A stretch of 64,000 nucleotides of DNA from a gamma proteobacterium endosymbiont of Lamellibrachia anaximandri (lineage in GTDB: Bacteria; Pseudomonadota; Gammaproteobacteria; Chromatiales; Chromatiaceae): positions 1-64,000 of the forward strand of contig JAESPD010000014.1 of assembly GCA_016756855.1 (NCBI GenBank), in the 5' to 3' direction. The notes below the pieces were generated by a model that did no database searches, was not told the DNA's origin, and was given only the letters and a program-made list of their open reading frames with translations. The position numbers and the translations under genes were made by a program. Of this stretch, positions 10,661 to 20,963 are shown one piece after another. Position 1 is the stretch's first letter. Every line of letters begins with the position of its first letter.

Positions 10661-11098
10661 GTGAAGCAGGATCGGGAATCTGCTAAAACCGAGGTATTGA
10701 GGGAGCGATTAAAGGATTCATTGTTACAGTCATCCGACTATCGTTATCTTCATCGATTGCACTGCGTATTGCTGGTGAACAATGGCCTGGATTCTGAGCA
10801 GGTAGCTGAATGTTTTGATGAAAATTCACGCTCGATTGAACGCTGGGTAGAGCAATTCAAGCAGCAGGGTGAGGAGGGGCTGCTTGACGAGAAGCGGTGT
10901 GGTCGCCCCTCTACACTGGACGCAGAGACACTCGTGGCCCTCGGCAGGGCGATCAGGCGCCATCCAAGGGAATTTGGTTTTTTCAAGGAGCGCTGGGACA
11001 GCCATCTGTTGCAGCACCACCTGCAATCCAGATACCACATCAAGCTGGGATTGCGTCAATGCCAGCGAGTATTCAACAAATTGAAAAGTGGAGGGTAA
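10661..11098 (+). CDS. Stand-alone transposase-type HTH / winged-helix protein
   Basis: A protein of about 145 residues with a helix-turn-helix domain (DSEQVAECFDENSRSIERWVEQF) and a second winged-helix half (LRQCQRVFNKL), as in the N-terminal DNA-binding part of IS630-family transposases. There is no DDE catalytic domain afterwards, and the frame ends cleanly before a REP element. I chose the GTG at 10661 because it has a strong Shine-Dalgarno sequence (GGGAGAGGG); the tracked ATG at 10637 does not. It may be a transposase remnant or an exapted DNA-binding protein. Confidence 0.65.
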   Translation: MKQDRESAKTEVLRERLKDSLLQSSDYRYLHRLHCVLLVNNGLDSEQVAECFDENSRSIERWVEQFKQQGEEGLLDEKRCGRPSTLDAETLVALGRAIRRHPREFGFFKERWDSHLLQHHLQSRYHIKLGLRQCQRVFNKLKSGG

Positions 11099-11101
11099 AC
11101 C

Positions 11102-11188
11102 GTAGGCCTGATCAAGCGTAGCGGATCAGGCAGGATATCTTATGGTCAGACAACAAATGCCGGATCCGCTACGCTTGATCCAGCCTAC
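11102..11188. repeat. REP-like double stem-loop, copy 1
   Basis: Two inverted units, each with a stem around the loop AAGCGTAGCG. The left stem is GCCTGATC/GATCAGGC. The right unit, read on the minus strand, is GCTGGATC/GATCCGGC with one T-G wobble. It fills the gap between the HTH gene and the DUF3179 gene. Confidence 0.85.
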
Positions 11189-11267
11189 ATGTTCCCTTCA
11201 TGAATCCACCCGCACCCCATCGGCGTATCTTTATTCATCCCAAATAAGATAGAGCGTCTTCATTTCA

Positions 11268-12230
11268 ATGGCCGGTCCGGTAACGATAAAACAAACCTCT
11301 ATGATCCTGTTTGTGTTGGGTCTGCTCATACTGACTCAATGTTCAGGTAGCGAAAACAATGGTTTCGATTTGCGAGATGCACTGATACCGGTCGATGAAA
11401 TCTATCATGGCGGTCCGGCAAAGGATGGCATTCCCGCCATCGATAATCCCCGATTCCTGCCTGCCGACAAGGCAGTGAACCTCCTGCCGGAGGCACGGGT
11501 CTTGGGTATCAGCCGAAACGGTGTGAGCAAGGCCTATCCCGTTTCGATTCTCAATTGGCATGAGATCGTCAATGATCGGATTGGCGGCGAACCGGTGGTG
11601 ATTACCTATTGTCCTTTGTGCGGCAGCGGGGTGGCCTATTCCGCCAGGACGGGGGGCCGTGTTTTGCATTTTGGCGTCTCTGGTCTGCTCTACAATAGCG
11701 ACGTGCTGCTGTATGATCGTGAAACTGAATCCCTCTGGTCGCAGTTGAAACATCAGGCGGTATCCGGGACGAAAAAGGGGAGCCGGTTGGAGATGCTTGC
11801 CCTGGAGCATACGACTTGGGGGCGCTGGCTGGAGCTGCATCCCAAAACCCTGGTGCTTTCAGAGGATACCGGTTACCTGCGGAGCTATGGGGTGGATCCC
11901 TATGCGGGTTATGAGAGTGATGAGGGTCTCTATTTCCCGGTTTCCAACCCCGACCCGCGCTATCATCCCAAGGCCCGTATTATTGGGTTGGAGGTTGATG
12001 GTGTCTGGAAGGCCTACCCCTTCTCGGAGCTGGACAAGGCTGGTGGGCGGGTCATGGATCACTTTGCCGGGAACGACTACATTGTCAGCTATGATCGCCA
12101 GAGCCGTTCTGCCTGGGTGGAGGATCATCAAGGTGGCCAGGTGCCTGCTGTTTCCACCTTCTGGTTTGCCTGGACGGCGTTCCATCCTCAGAGTCATGTC
12201 TATGTCTCCAGCCCTGAGACGGATCGTTGA
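11268..12230 (+). CDS. DUF3179-domain lipoprotein
   Basis: A 320-residue protein with an N-terminal hydrophobic signal ending in a lipobox-like LILTQC (about residues 20-25), so probably a lipoprotein outside the inner membrane. The body is DUF3179, recognisable from NWHEIVND, the PVVITYCPLCGSG motif with its Cys pair (about 117-130) and the GVSGLLYNSDVLLYDR segment. The function of the family is unknown; the CPLC pair suggests redox or metal chemistry, but this is not established. The start at 11268 gives a slightly long n-region, and the ATG at 11301 (MILFVLGLL) is an alternative. The downstream membrane protein is on the same strand. Confidence 0.85.
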   Translation: MAGPVTIKQTSMILFVLGLLILTQCSGSENNGFDLRDALIPVDEIYHGGPAKDGIPAIDNPRFLPADKAVNLLPEARVLGISRNGVSKAYPVSILNWHEIVNDRIGGEPVVITYCPLCGSGVAYSARTGGRVLHFGVSGLLYNSDVLLYDRETESLWSQLKHQAVSGTKKGSRLEMLALEHTTWGRWLELHPKTLVLSEDTGYLRSYGVDPYAGYESDEGLYFPVSNPDPRYHPKARIIGLEVDGVWKAYPFSELDKAGGRVMDHFAGNDYIVSYDRQSRSAWVEDHQGGQVPAVSTFWFAWTAFHPQSHVYVSSPETDR

Positions 12231-12303
12231 TATTTATCATGGCAGTCCATCGTGTGGGGTGATCGAATGAGATTCGACATTGAAGGTCTCCCGTTCGCTG
12301 CCC

Positions 12304-12942
12304 ATGTGTATCACCGTACTCTCGAAAAATTCTGCCAACGCCCGGCCAAAATCCAGGATTTGGCAATGGCTGACCCAAACGCCTCTGCGACTTCTGGGCA
12401 GCGCCAGTGTGGTTTTTCTGCTGTTGGCCGCTGGAGACTATCTGTTGGGTGAGGCTGTGTCTGTCTGGCAGGGTGACAATCTGCTGTTCGGCATCGCGCC
12501 ACTGCCGTTTTTCGGTTATCTGTTGCAGCGCTACCCCGAATGGCTGAAGCGTTCGCCGGTTCCCTATGTCCGCTATGGGGCGCTCTTCTTTCTCTTTGCT
12601 GCAGCGCAGGTCGTTTTTCATCTCTCCCGGCAGACTGGTGGCGCACCGGGGTTGTTCTATTTCGCGCTGCTGGCGGTTGGTTGGTACCTCGCTATCACCA
12701 CCCTGGTGGGAATCTACCGCTTCGCACTGGATAGCCATCGCACCTCAGAGGGCTGGATCAATGGTCTGCTCTATGTCGGCGCGGCGGCGCTACTGCTCTC
12801 TGGATTAGGGCTGATACTGGGGGAGTTCGCGCTGTCGAATGCCGGTTTCTGGCTGGGATTTGGGGGATGGCTGCTACCGTCGTTGCTGCTTGCCGCGCTC
12901 CGTCCGCTTTTGCGACCGGGTCAAGCGTTACATATTCCCTAA
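12304..12942 (+). CDS. Polytopic membrane protein of unknown function
   Basis: Roughly 212 residues with about six hydrophobic helices (for example ASVVFLLLAAGDYLLG, YGALFFLFAAAQVVFHLS, ALLAVGWYLAITTLVGIY). The tracked start is a TTG at 12280; I prefer the ATG at 12304, though neither has a clear ribosome site. The pattern is faintly reminiscent of part of NnrS-type haem/copper membrane proteins, but the match is too weak to name it. It ends 67 bp before parC and may be cotranscribed with the DUF3179 gene. Confidence 0.6.
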   Translation: MCITVLSKNSANARPKSRIWQWLTQTPLRLLGSASVVFLLLAAGDYLLGEAVSVWQGDNLLFGIAPLPFFGYLLQRYPEWLKRSPVPYVRYGALFFLFAAAQVVFHLSRQTGGAPGLFYFALLAVGWYLAITTLVGIYRFALDSHRTSEGWINGLLYVGAAALLLSGLGLILGEFALSNAGFWLGFGGWLLPSLLLAALRPLLRPGQALHIP

Positions 12943-13009
12943 GCGCGTCACTTTCCGTATTATCCTCAGGCAATTTTTGGGCGGATATGCCCGCAACTGA
13001 ATTGCCTCC

Positions 13010-15265
13010 ATGAGCGACACCATCGATTCAACACTCGAAGGCGTGGAACAGGTCCCCCTCGGCGACTTTACCGAAAAGGCGTATCTGGACTACTCCATGT
13101 ACGTCATTCTCGACCGCGCACTACCTCACATCGGTGACGGCCTCAAGCCGGTGCAGCGGCGCATCGTCTATGCAATGTCGGAACTCGGTCTGAGCGCCAC
13201 CGCAAAGTTCAAAAAGTCCGCCCGTACCGTGGGCGACGTGCTTGGCAAGTTCCATCCCCACGGTGACAGCGCCTGCTACGAAGCGATGGTGCTGATGGCG
13301 CAGAATTTTTCCTATCGCTATCCGCTGGTGGACGGTCAGGGCAACTGGGGTTCGCCGGATGATCCCAAGTCTTTCGCTGCAATGCGCTATACGGAATCGC
13401 GCCTTACTCCCTATGCCCAGGTGTTGCTCGCGGAGCTGGGTCAGGGAACCGTGGAGTGGGAACCCAATTTTGACGGCACGCTGAAAGAACCGTCTCTGCT
13501 GCCCGCGCGTCTGCCCAATGTGCTGCTGAACGGCGCGTCCGGTATCGCGGTGGGTATGGCGACCGATATCCCACCGCACAATTTGCGGGAGGTTGCCGGC
13601 GCCTGTATTCATCTGCTGGAGACGCCGAAGGCGACCCTTGAGGATCTGATGGTCTATATCAAAGGGCCGGACTATCCCACCGATGCGGAGATCATTACCC
13701 CGCCGGCAGACCTGCGCAAGATGTATGAAACCGGCAACGGATCGATTCGCATGCGCGCCCGCTATGAACAGGAACATGGCGATATCATCGTGACCGCACT
13801 GCCGCATCAGGTCTCCGGCTCGCGCATCATGGAGCAGATCGCCCAGCAGATGCAGGCGAAAAAACTGCCGATGGTGGAGGATCTGCGGGATGAGTCGGAT
13901 CATGAGAATCCCACCCGGCTGGTGATCATGCCCCGTTCGAACCGGGTCGACGTGCAGCGCCTGATGTCCCACCTCTTCGCCACCACCGATCTGGAGCGCA
14001 CCTACCGGGTCAATGTCAATCTGATCGGTACCAACGGACGGCCGGCGGTGAAGGATCTCCGCACCCTGCTGGCGGAGTGGCTGGCCTTCCGTACCGCGAC
14101 GGTCACGCGGCGTCTGCAGTACCGTCTGGATCAAGTGCTGGATCGCCTGCATATCCTGGAAGGCTTGATGATCGCCTACCTCAATATCGACGAGGTGATC
14201 GCGATTATCCGCCATGAAGATGATCCCAAGGCGGAGCTGATGAGCCGTTTCGGTCTCTCTGACCGCCAGGCCGAGGCGATCCTCAATCTGCGTTTGCGCC
14301 ACTTGGCAAAGCTGGAGGAGATCAAGATCCGCGGAGAGCAGGAGGCCTTGGAGACTGAGCGGGAGTGGCTGGAGAAGACGCTGAACTCCAAGCAGCGCCT
14401 GCGTACCCTGATTCGCAAGGAGATCCAGGCGGACGCGGAGAAATATGGTGACGAGCGACGCTCTCCCATCGTCGGACGTGAAGCGGCGGAAGCACTGGAC
14501 GAAACCGAACTGACGCCCAGTGAGCCGGTGACCGTGATTCTTTCGGAGAAGGGTTGGGGCCGGGCCGCCAAAGGACACGATATTGATCCTGCCGGACTCA
14601 ACTACAAGGCAGGTGACAGTTACCTTGCCTCCGTTCGGCTGCGCAGTAATCAGTCTGCCATCTTCATCGACTCCAGTGGTCGCAGTTACTCTCTGTTGGC
14701 GCATACGCTGCCCTCCGCCCGCAGTCAGGGCGAGCCGCTGACGGGGCGTTTCTCTCCTCCCGGCGGATCGGTGTTTTCCGCCGTGTTGGGCGGAGATCCC
14801 AAGGTTTGGTATCTGCTGGCTTCCGATGCGGGTTACGGTTTCCGGGTACAGATGAAAGCCATGTTTGCCAAGAATAAGGCTGGGAAATCGATGCTCACCC
14901 TGCCCAAGGGGGCGAAAGTGCTGCCGCCGGTGATGCTGGGGGATCCTGCAACAGACCGGGTGGTCGCCGTGACAAACGAAGGCCGCATGCTGGTTTTTCC
15001 TGTTGCCGAGTTGCCGGAGCTCTCGCGGGGCAAGGGAAACAAGATCATTGGCATTCCCGGCAAGCGAGTGGAGTCGCGGCAGGAGTTTGTCGTGGCACTC
15101 ACAGTGGTGCCGGCAGACGGGCATCTCAAGGTTTGTGCCGGGAAACGCCATATCACCCTTAAGCCTGCTGATCTGGACAGCTACCAAGGAGAGCGGGGGC
15201 GGCGTGGCAACAAGCTGCCGAGAGGTTTTCAGAGAGTCGACAGCCTCCAGGTGCCTCTTAAATAA
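13010..15265 (+). CDS. parC: DNA topoisomerase IV subunit A
   Basis: A 751-residue type IIA topoisomerase subunit that acts with ParE to decatenate chromosomes. The N-terminus has [25 protein letters not shown]; the quinolone-resistance region [13 protein letters not shown] carries the wild-type Ser and Glu; the active-site Tyr is in [10 protein letters not shown] (about 128). The C-terminal beta-pinwheel is shorter than that of GyrA and lacks a GyrA box, which, with the length and sequence, favours ParC. parE is not adjacent. The gene ends just before a REP-like element. Confidence 0.96.
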   Translation: MSDTIDSTLEGVEQVPLGDFTEKAYLDYSMYVILDRALPHIGDGLKPVQRRIVYAMSELGLSATAKFKKSARTVGDVLGKFHPHGDSACYEAMVLMAQNFSYRYPLVDGQGNWGSPDDPKSFAAMRYTESRLTPYAQVLLAELGQGTVEWEPNFDGTLKEPSLLPARLPNVLLNGASGIAVGMATDIPPHNLREVAGACIHLLETPKATLEDLMVYIKGPDYPTDAEIITPPADLRKMYETGNGSIRMRARYEQEHGDIIVTALPHQVSGSRIMEQIAQQMQAKKLPMVEDLRDESDHENPTRLVIMPRSNRVDVQRLMSHLFATTDLERTYRVNVNLIGTNGRPAVKDLRTLLAEWLAFRTATVTRRLQYRLDQVLDRLHILEGLMIAYLNIDEVIAIIRHEDDPKAELMSRFGLSDRQAEAILNLRLRHLAKLEEIKIRGEQEALETEREWLEKTLNSKQRLRTLIRKEIQADAEKYGDERRSPIVGREAAEALDETELTPSEPVTVILSEKGWGRAAKGHDIDPAGLNYKAGDSYLASVRLRSNQSAIFIDSSGRSYSLLAHTLPSARSQGEPLTGRFSPPGGSVFSAVLGGDPKVWYLLASDAGYGFRVQMKAMFAKNKAGKSMLTLPKGAKVLPPVMLGDPATDRVVAVTNEGRMLVFPVAELPELSRGKGNKIIGIPGKRVESRQEFVVALTVVPADGHLKVCAGKRHITLKPADLDSYQGERGRRGNKLPRGFQRVDSLQVPLK

Positions 15266-15286
15266 TGTTCCATTGATTTGGTGAGC

Positions 15287-15375
15287 GTAGGCCGGTTCAA
15301 GCGTAGCGGAACCGGCGACTTGACTCGCCCTGCCAAAGCCTGAATGCCCGATCCGCTACGCTTGATCAGGCCTAC
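15287..15375. repeat. REP-like double stem-loop, copy 2
   Basis: The left stem is GCCGGTTC/GAACCGGC and the right stem (minus strand) is GCCTGATC/GATCGGGC, both around the constant loop AAGCGTAGCG. It lies between convergent parC and nhaD and may act as a transcript end. Confidence 0.85.
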
Positions 15376-15398
15376 ATCCGGGGCGGTTGATAATCCCC

Positions 15399-16883
15399 TT
15401 AAAATAGAGCGCTGTTGATCCAGTAATGGCACAGCACAGAGACGAAGAAACCCAGCATTATCTCCGGTGTCCAGCGCAGGTGGGCGAAAAAGGTGTAACG
15501 TCCGTAGGACTGTCCCATCAACGCGATTCCGGCCGCCGAACCGATCGAGAGCAGGCTGCCGCCGATGCCCGTGGTAAGGGTAACGGTGAGCCAGTCACCG
15601 AGCGCCATTCGCGGATCCATCGCCAGTACCGCGAACATCGTCGGGGTGTTTTCCACAATAGCGGAATAGAAGCCGACCATCAGATTGGCCACGTCTGTGC
15701 CCCACTGGCCGTACATAACTGCCTCTGCCATTGAGAGCCAGCCGATATAGGCAAGTCCCCCCACGCTGAGTGCGATGCCGTAGAGGAACAGGATGGCGTC
15801 CCACTCAGCGCGTGATATGCGCTGAAAAACGTCGAACGGTGTTTTCTTCAGGCTGGGCAGCGGACCGCCGATCCACTCTTCTTCACCGGTAAGTTCTTCG
15901 TCATTGTGGCTCTTTTTGAGGTAGTAACCGAAAAACTGCAGATAGGCGAGTCCGGTCATCATGCCGATGACCGGCGGCAGTTGCAGCAGGGTTTCAAACG
16001 TCACGCTGGTGGCGATGGTGAGCAGAAATAACAACAGAATCATCGCGCCGCCCCGGAGCATGTCTATTTTTTCGACTCGGCTTTTGGGTGTGCCATGTGG
16101 GATGGCGCGTGAGAGCAGGAGGGCGGTCAACAGATAGCCGGTCAGTGCCGGGATCAGCAGATTGTAGAAGGACCAGAAATCGAGCGGCCCCTGGCTGGTG
16201 GTGATCTGGTGCTGCCAGATTACCAGCGTGGTGAGGTCTCCAAAAGGACTGAAGACGCCACCGGCGTTGGCGGCCACCACCACATTGACACAGGCAAGCG
16301 AGGTGAACCGGACCTCCTTGCGGCCGAGGGCAAAGACCACTGCGCCCATCAGTAGAGCGGTGCTCAGGTTGTCGAGTAGCGGGGAGAGGACGAAGGTGGT
16401 GAGGCCGGTCAACCAGAAGAGTGAGCGGTAGGTGTAGCCGCGTTCGGCCACCCAGGTTCGCAGGGCGGCGAACACGCGGCGTTCGTTCATGGCGTTGATG
16501 TAGGTCATCACCACCAGCAGAAACAGCATCAGCTCTGCATATTTGAGCAGATAGCCCCGAACCGCTGCTTCGGCCCCGTGGGCAAGTCCCAAGTGCGTTT
16601 CGCTCCAGGCGATGAGTCCCCAGATAAGCCCTGCCGACAGCAGCATGGGCTTGGATTTCCGCATGTCGATGAACTCTTCGAAAGTCACCGCGAGAATGGC
16701 AAGGACGAAAATAGCCATGGCGGCCAATCCAGGCCACTGAAGCGCAAGGTTTTCTGCGGAGGAGGATTGCATGGCCCACGCAGGGGCGCTGAACGCAGAG
16801 AGCGACAGGATCAGCAGAAAGCGGATAGGGTTGTGCCGGTACAAAATGGCGAACTCTCGAATACGACTCAAACCGTCAGCCAT
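15399..16883 (-). CDS. nhaD: Na+/H+ antiporter, NhaD type
   Basis: Inner-membrane sodium/proton antiporter. About 494 residues from the ATG at 16883, with a leader-like first helix (FLLILSLSAFSAPAWA) and about 12 further membrane segments. NhaD/ArsB-superfamily features include LLDNLSTALLMGAVVFAL, the conserved NAGGVFSPFGDLTTLVIWQ segment (about 225) and YSAIVENTPTMFAVL near the end. The tracked ORF begins at 16973 inside a MITE-like repeat, so those extra 30 residues are rejected; the chosen ATG lacks a clear Shine-Dalgarno sequence. It would give sodium and pH homeostasis, fitting a marine host. Confidence 0.9.
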   Translation of the reverse strand: MADGLSRIREFAILYRHNPIRFLLILSLSAFSAPAWAMQSSSAENLALQWPGLAAMAIFVLAILAVTFEEFIDMRKSKPMLLSAGLIWGLIAWSETHLGLAHGAEAAVRGYLLKYAELMLFLLVVMTYINAMNERRVFAALRTWVAERGYTYRSLFWLTGLTTFVLSPLLDNLSTALLMGAVVFALGRKEVRFTSLACVNVVVAANAGGVFSPFGDLTTLVIWQHQITTSQGPLDFWSFYNLLIPALTGYLLTALLLSRAIPHGTPKSRVEKIDMLRGGAMILLLFLLTIATSVTFETLLQLPPVIGMMTGLAYLQFFGYYLKKSHNDEELTGEEEWIGGPLPSLKKTPFDVFQRISRAEWDAILFLYGIALSVGGLAYIGWLSMAEAVMYGQWGTDVANLMVGFYSAIVENTPTMFAVLAMDPRMALGDWLTVTLTTGIGGSLLSIGSAAGIALMGQSYGRYTFFAHLRWTPEIMLGFFVSVLCHYWINSALF

Positions 16884-16923
16884 TATTAGAAATTTCGCAT
16901 TGACTGTACAGCCTCCCCGTAGA

Positions 16924-17058
16924 TAGTGCCCGTCCGGAAACACTGTTTTCACCACGAAGCGCACGAAGAACACGAAGAAAATTCATGGTTAATCAATCTT
17001 TCACCTTCGTGCTCTTCGTGTCCTTTGTGATTAGATGAGGGTTTCCGGATGGACACTA
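16924..17058. repeat. MITE-like element, copy B
   Basis: A 135-bp element with terminal inverted repeats TAGTGCCCGTCCGGAAAC / GTTTCCGGATGGACACTA and an internal palindrome built from CACGAAG units. It is nearly identical to copy D. It lies between nhaD and tRNA-Leu and appears non-coding. Confidence 0.85.
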
Positions 17059-17116
17059 AATAGCGTCCATCCAGAGGGTAGTGTGCGCCGTGCGCACCAT
17101 GATTTCCGAATCACTG

Positions 17117-17146
17117 TTGGAGACTTATTGGTTCTATCGGTATAAT
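17117..17146 (+). promoter_or_regulatory. Sigma-70 promoter of tRNA-Leu
   Basis: TTGGAG (17117-17122), an 18-bp spacer and a perfect TATAAT (17141-17146). The predicted transcription start is about 26 bp before the tRNA. Confidence 0.6.
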
Positions 17147-17177
17147 GAACGGTTGGAAATTCCATTGCTGGAAAAAT

Positions 17178-17262
17178 GCGAAAGTGGCGGAATTGGTAGA
17201 CGTGCTGGATTTAGGTTCCAGTGGGGCAACCCGTGGGAGTTCAAGTCTCCCCTTTCGCACCA
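17178..17262 (+). tRNA. tRNA-Leu (UAG)
   Basis: An 85-nt gene with acceptor stem GCGAAAG/CTTTCGC, a class II long variable arm and an encoded CCA end. The anticodon stem-loop CTGGA-TTTAGGT-TCCAG gives anticodon TAG. It lies directly upstream of tig. Confidence 0.95.
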
Positions 17263-17398
17263 AATTCAGTCCTGTCGCTGATTCGGGAGTCGTGTCCCTT
17301 TAATCGGGAACCCGGCTACCGGGCGGCGGTGTGGATGTTGTAAATACCCAACTGTTTTTGAAAATCATTGGCAGTTCAGTCTGCAGGAGAAGAGATAG

Positions 17399-18691
17399 AT
17401 GCAAGTTTCGGTTGAATCGGGTGAAGGTTTCGAGCGGCGGGTAACCGTGGAACTGCCTGCTGAACAGGTTGAACAGGAGGTGACCAAACGCCTGAAACAG
17501 ATCGGCCGGACTGCCAAGGTGGATGGTTTTCGTCCAGGTAAGGTGCCGATGGGTATGCTGCGCCGTCAATATGGCGGTCACGTACTGCAGGAGGTCTATG
17601 GTGAACTGATTGAGACCAGTTACAGGGATGCGATCCTCCAGGAGGGTCTGAACCCGGCGGGTCAGCCCAAGATCGAACCGAAAACCTCCGAAGATGAGAG
17701 TCTCTTCTCCTACGTCGCAACGCTGGAAGTCATGCCGGTGATTGATTCGCCGAAGGTAGAGGGTACCCTCAAGCGGCCGGTTGCGGATGTGGCCGACGGT
17801 GACGTGGATGAGATGATCGAAAAACTGCGGGGCCAGCGTATCGCCTGGAATCCGGTCGAACGGGCCGCCGCTGATGGCGATCAGGTAAAGATCAACTTCA
17901 AGGGCATCATGGACGGAGAGGCCTTCGAAGGTGGCAGCGCTGACGATGTGCCTCTGGTGCTGGGTTCCAAATCCATGATCGATGGCTTCGAGAGTGGTCT
18001 CGTCGGTGCGGAAAAGGGTGGCAGCCTCACCCTGGAACTCAAATTCCCTGAAGATTACCGGGTGGAAGAGCTGGCAGGAAAGCCGGTAACCTTCGAGGTG
18101 GAGATCAACGAGGTGGCCGAAGCGGATCTGCCCGAGGTGAATGATGATTTCGCTAAAGAGTTCGGGGCTGTAGAGGGCGTCGAGAAGTTGAAGAGCGATA
18201 TTCGGGAGAATATGGAGCGCGAACTCGAACAGCGCATCAAGGCCCGGATCAAGAGTCAGGCCATGGATCTGCTGGTGGAGAGCAACAGTACCGAGGTGCC
18301 GGGGGTGCTGGTCGACGAGGAGATTGGCGAGCTGCAGGAGCAGACCCGCAACCGCATGTCCACCGGCGTGCCGGGTTCCTCCATGGAGCTGCCCCGTGAG
18401 ATGTTCGAGGAGCAGGCGAAACGCCGGGTGATCCTGGGGCTGCTGATTGCAGAGATCATCAAGCAGAATGAGATACAACTGGACGCTGATCGTGTGCGCC
18501 AGACGATTGAGGAGTATGCGGCCAGCTATGAAAAGCCTGAAGAGGTAGTCGAGCACTATTACGGCAACAGCGAGCAGTTGGCTGCGGTGCAGAACGTGGT
18601 GCTGGAGGATCAGGTGGTTGACTGGGTGCTGGAAAATGCCCAGGTCGAAGATGAGAATACCTCTTTTGCCGCCCTGACCGATGAGGGCTGA
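17399..18691 (+). CDS. tig: Trigger factor, ribosome-associated chaperone
   Basis: A 430-residue peptidyl-prolyl isomerase and chaperone that binds at the ribosome exit tunnel. The N-terminal ribosome-binding domain contains the signature GFRPGKVPMGMLRRQYG (about 43-60), followed by an FKBP-type PPIase domain (about 160-245, KINFKGIMDGEAFEGG) and an alpha-helical C-terminal domain. Length is normal. The start has a good Shine-Dalgarno sequence (AGGAGA). It leads the classic tig-clpP-clpX-lon series. Confidence 0.97.
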   Translation: MQVSVESGEGFERRVTVELPAEQVEQEVTKRLKQIGRTAKVDGFRPGKVPMGMLRRQYGGHVLQEVYGELIETSYRDAILQEGLNPAGQPKIEPKTSEDESLFSYVATLEVMPVIDSPKVEGTLKRPVADVADGDVDEMIEKLRGQRIAWNPVERAAADGDQVKINFKGIMDGEAFEGGSADDVPLVLGSKSMIDGFESGLVGAEKGGSLTLELKFPEDYRVEELAGKPVTFEVEINEVAEADLPEVNDDFAKEFGAVEGVEKLKSDIRENMERELEQRIKARIKSQAMDLLVESNSTEVPGVLVDEEIGELQEQTRNRMSTGVPGSSMELPREMFEEQAKRRVILGLLIAEIIKQNEIQLDADRVRQTIEEYAASYEKPEEVVEHYYGNSEQLAAVQNVVLEDQVVDWVLENAQVEDENTSFAALTDEG

Positions 18692-18798
18692 GGCGAAAAG
18701 TGGGGTTGTTCCGCCGTCGGAATTGGGTGGTTGGGGTAATTCGGCTGAGTTGACAGGTAAGCTAAGATTTTTCGATAGGGCTAAAGGAATCAGGTGAT

Positions 18799-19440
18799 AT
18801 GACCGATATACACCACATGGGTGGTCTTGAAACGCAGAATCTGGGATTGGTGCCGATCGTTGTCGAACAGACAGCGCGCGGTGAGCGCTCGTATGATATC
18901 TACTCCAGGCTCCTCAAGGAGCGGGTGATCTTTCTGGTGGGGCCTGTCGAAGACCACATGGCCAACCTGGTGGTGGCTCAGTTGCTCTTTTTGGAATCAG
19001 AGAATCCCGACAAGGATATTCACCTCTACATCAATTCACCAGGCGGCTCGGTGACTGCCGGACTGTCGATCTACGACACCATGCAGTTTATCAAGCCGGA
19101 CGTGAGCACCATGTGTATTGGCCAGGCCGCCAGTATGGGTGCGCTGCTGTTGACAGGTGGCGCTAAAGGCAAACGTCACTGTCTGCCCAATTCACGCATG
19201 ATGATTCATCAGCCGCTGGGTGGTTTCCAGGGTCAGGCCACGGATATCGAGATCCATGCCAAAGAGATCCTGCTGCTGCGCGAGCGACTGAACACTATCA
19301 TGGCCGAACACACGGAACAGCCGCTGAAGAAGGTTGGCGAAGATACAGAGCGGGACAATTTTATGGGCGGTGAGGATGCGGTTGCCTATGGGTTGATCGA
19401 CCATGTGCTGGAGAATCGCACCGGACAGGCTGAAGAGTGA
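18799..19440 (+). CDS. clpP: ATP-dependent Clp protease proteolytic subunit
   Basis: A 213-residue serine protease that forms the ClpP tetradecamer with ClpX. The catalytic Ser is in [11 protein letters not shown], the His in [12 protein letters not shown], and the Asp lies in the C-terminal part of the fold. The opening [25 protein letters not shown] matches the usual propeptide and mature start. It sits between tig and clpX, as in most Gammaproteobacteria. Confidence 0.98.
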   Translation: MTDIHHMGGLETQNLGLVPIVVEQTARGERSYDIYSRLLKERVIFLVGPVEDHMANLVVAQLLFLESENPDKDIHLYINSPGGSVTAGLSIYDTMQFIKPDVSTMCIGQAASMGALLLTGGAKGKRHCLPNSRMMIHQPLGGFQGQATDIEIHAKEILLLRERLNTIMAEHTEQPLKKVGEDTERDNFMGGEDAVAYGLIDHVLENRTGQAEE

Positions 19441-19618
19441 TGTTTGATTGCTTGGCTTGAAAACCGGACCTAGATGCCAGGATGAACAGATAAAGGCTGA
19501 CAGTTCTGGCTAGCCCTGATACAAGATCCGAGGGTTTGTTAAAAGGGTACAGTAGGATTAAGATTGGAATGACTGGCTTTGAAGACACAGCAGGGTGTCT
19601 CGCAGGAGATAGAGTGAT

Positions 19619-20899
19619 ATGAGTGGTGACAACAACGGCAAAAATGATGACGGCAAGCTGCTGTATTGTTCATTTTGCGGCAAAAGTCAGCATGAAGTAC
19701 GGAAGTTGATAGCAGGCCCTTCGGTCTTCATCTGCGATGAGTGCGTGGATCTATGCAACGACATCATCCGTGAGGAGATGCAGGAGGTTGGTGAAAAAAC
19801 CTCTGACAAACTGCCGAAACCCCATGAGATCAATGAAACCCTCAATCAATATGTGATCGGGCAGGGCCGCGCCAAAAAAGTCCTCTCCGTGGCGGTCTAC
19901 AATCACTACAAGCGATTGGAGTCCATCGGTAAGGACAGCGACATCGAGTTGGCCAAGTCCAATATCCTGCTGATCGGCCCCACCGGTTCTGGCAAGACAT
20001 TGTTGGCCGAGACCTTGGCCCGGCTGCTGAACGTTCCCTTTACCATCGCAGATGCAACCACGCTGACAGAGGCGGGTTATGTGGGTGAGGATGTCGAAAA
20101 TATCATCCAGAAACTGCTGCAGAAATGCGATTACGATGTGGAAAAGGCCCAGACAGGCATTGTCTATATCGATGAAATCGACAAGATCTCCCGCAAATCG
20201 GACAACCCTTCGATTACCCGCGATGTCTCGGGCGAAGGTGTGCAGCAGGCGTTGTTGAAGTTGATCGAGGGAACCGTTGCCTCAGTGCCTCCCCAAGGTG
20301 GGCGCAAGCATCCCCAGCAGGAGTTCCTGCAGGTCGACACGTCCAATATTCTGTTTATCGTCGGCGGTGCATTTTCCGGCCTGGAGAAGGTAATCAGGGA
20401 TCGCTCCGAAAAAGGCGGCATTGGCTTTTCAGCCGAGGTGCGCAGCAAGGATGAGAGTCGCTCGATTGGTGAAATCATCGTCAATGTGGAGCCGGAAGAC
20501 CTGATCAAGTATGGTTTGATCCCCGAGTTTGTGGGAAGGCTGCCGGTGGTTGCTACGCTCCAGGAGCTGGATGAAGAGTCACTGGTCAGGATTCTCACTG
20601 AACCCAAGAATGCCTTGACCAAACAGTACAACAAACTGTTCGAGATGGAGGGCTGCGAACTTGAGATTCGGGAGGATGCCCTGGCTGCCATCGCCCGTAA
20701 GGCGATGGAGCGAAAGACTGGCGCCCGGGGATTGCGTACCATCCTCGAACAGGTATTGCTTGATACCATGTATGATCTGCCCTCCATGGATGAGGTGACC
20801 AAGGTCGTGGTGGATGAGTCAGTGATAATCGGTGAGTCCGAGCCGTTGATGCTCTACGAGAGTGGAGAGCAGCAGCAGATCGCCGCCTCTTCTGACTGA
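19619..20899 (+). CDS. clpX: Clp protease ATP-binding subunit ClpX
   Basis: A 426-residue AAA+ unfoldase that feeds substrates to ClpP. It has the N-terminal zinc-binding domain (CSFCGKS ... CDECVDLC, about residues 18-50), Walker A GPTGSGKT (about 120), Walker [11 protein letters not shown] (about 182) and the IGF loop used for ClpP docking ([10 protein letters not shown], about 268). No abnormality is visible. It lies 179 bp after clpP and 309 bp before lon. Confidence 0.98.
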   Translation: MSGDNNGKNDDGKLLYCSFCGKSQHEVRKLIAGPSVFICDECVDLCNDIIREEMQEVGEKTSDKLPKPHEINETLNQYVIGQGRAKKVLSVAVYNHYKRLESIGKDSDIELAKSNILLIGPTGSGKTLLAETLARLLNVPFTIADATTLTEAGYVGEDVENIIQKLLQKCDYDVEKAQTGIVYIDEIDKISRKSDNPSITRDVSGEGVQQALLKLIEGTVASVPPQGGRKHPQQEFLQVDTSNILFIVGGAFSGLEKVIRDRSEKGGIGFSAEVRSKDESRSIGEIIVNVEPEDLIKYGLIPEFVGRLPVVATLQELDEESLVRILTEPKNALTKQYNKLFEMEGCELEIREDALAAIARKAMERKTGARGLRTILEQVLLDTMYDLPSMDEVTKVVVDESVIIGESEPLMLYESGEQQQIAASSD

Positions 20900-20963
20900 G
20901 AGTCCTCTTTTCGGACCAAATCCAATCGGCATTTACGGAATCCTCATTTTTTTCCGGGCAGAC

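Noticed and set aside
13121-15187. 688-codon ORF antisense to parC
   Set aside because: Shadow of parC caused by high GC at third positions; no ribosome site or domain.
16883-16973. Extra N-terminal residues of NhaD in the ORF track
   Set aside because: They are encoded by a MITE-like repeat and the sequence before the ATG at 16883.
17300-18556. 418-codon ORF antisense to tig
   Set aside because: Shadow frame of the trigger-factor gene.
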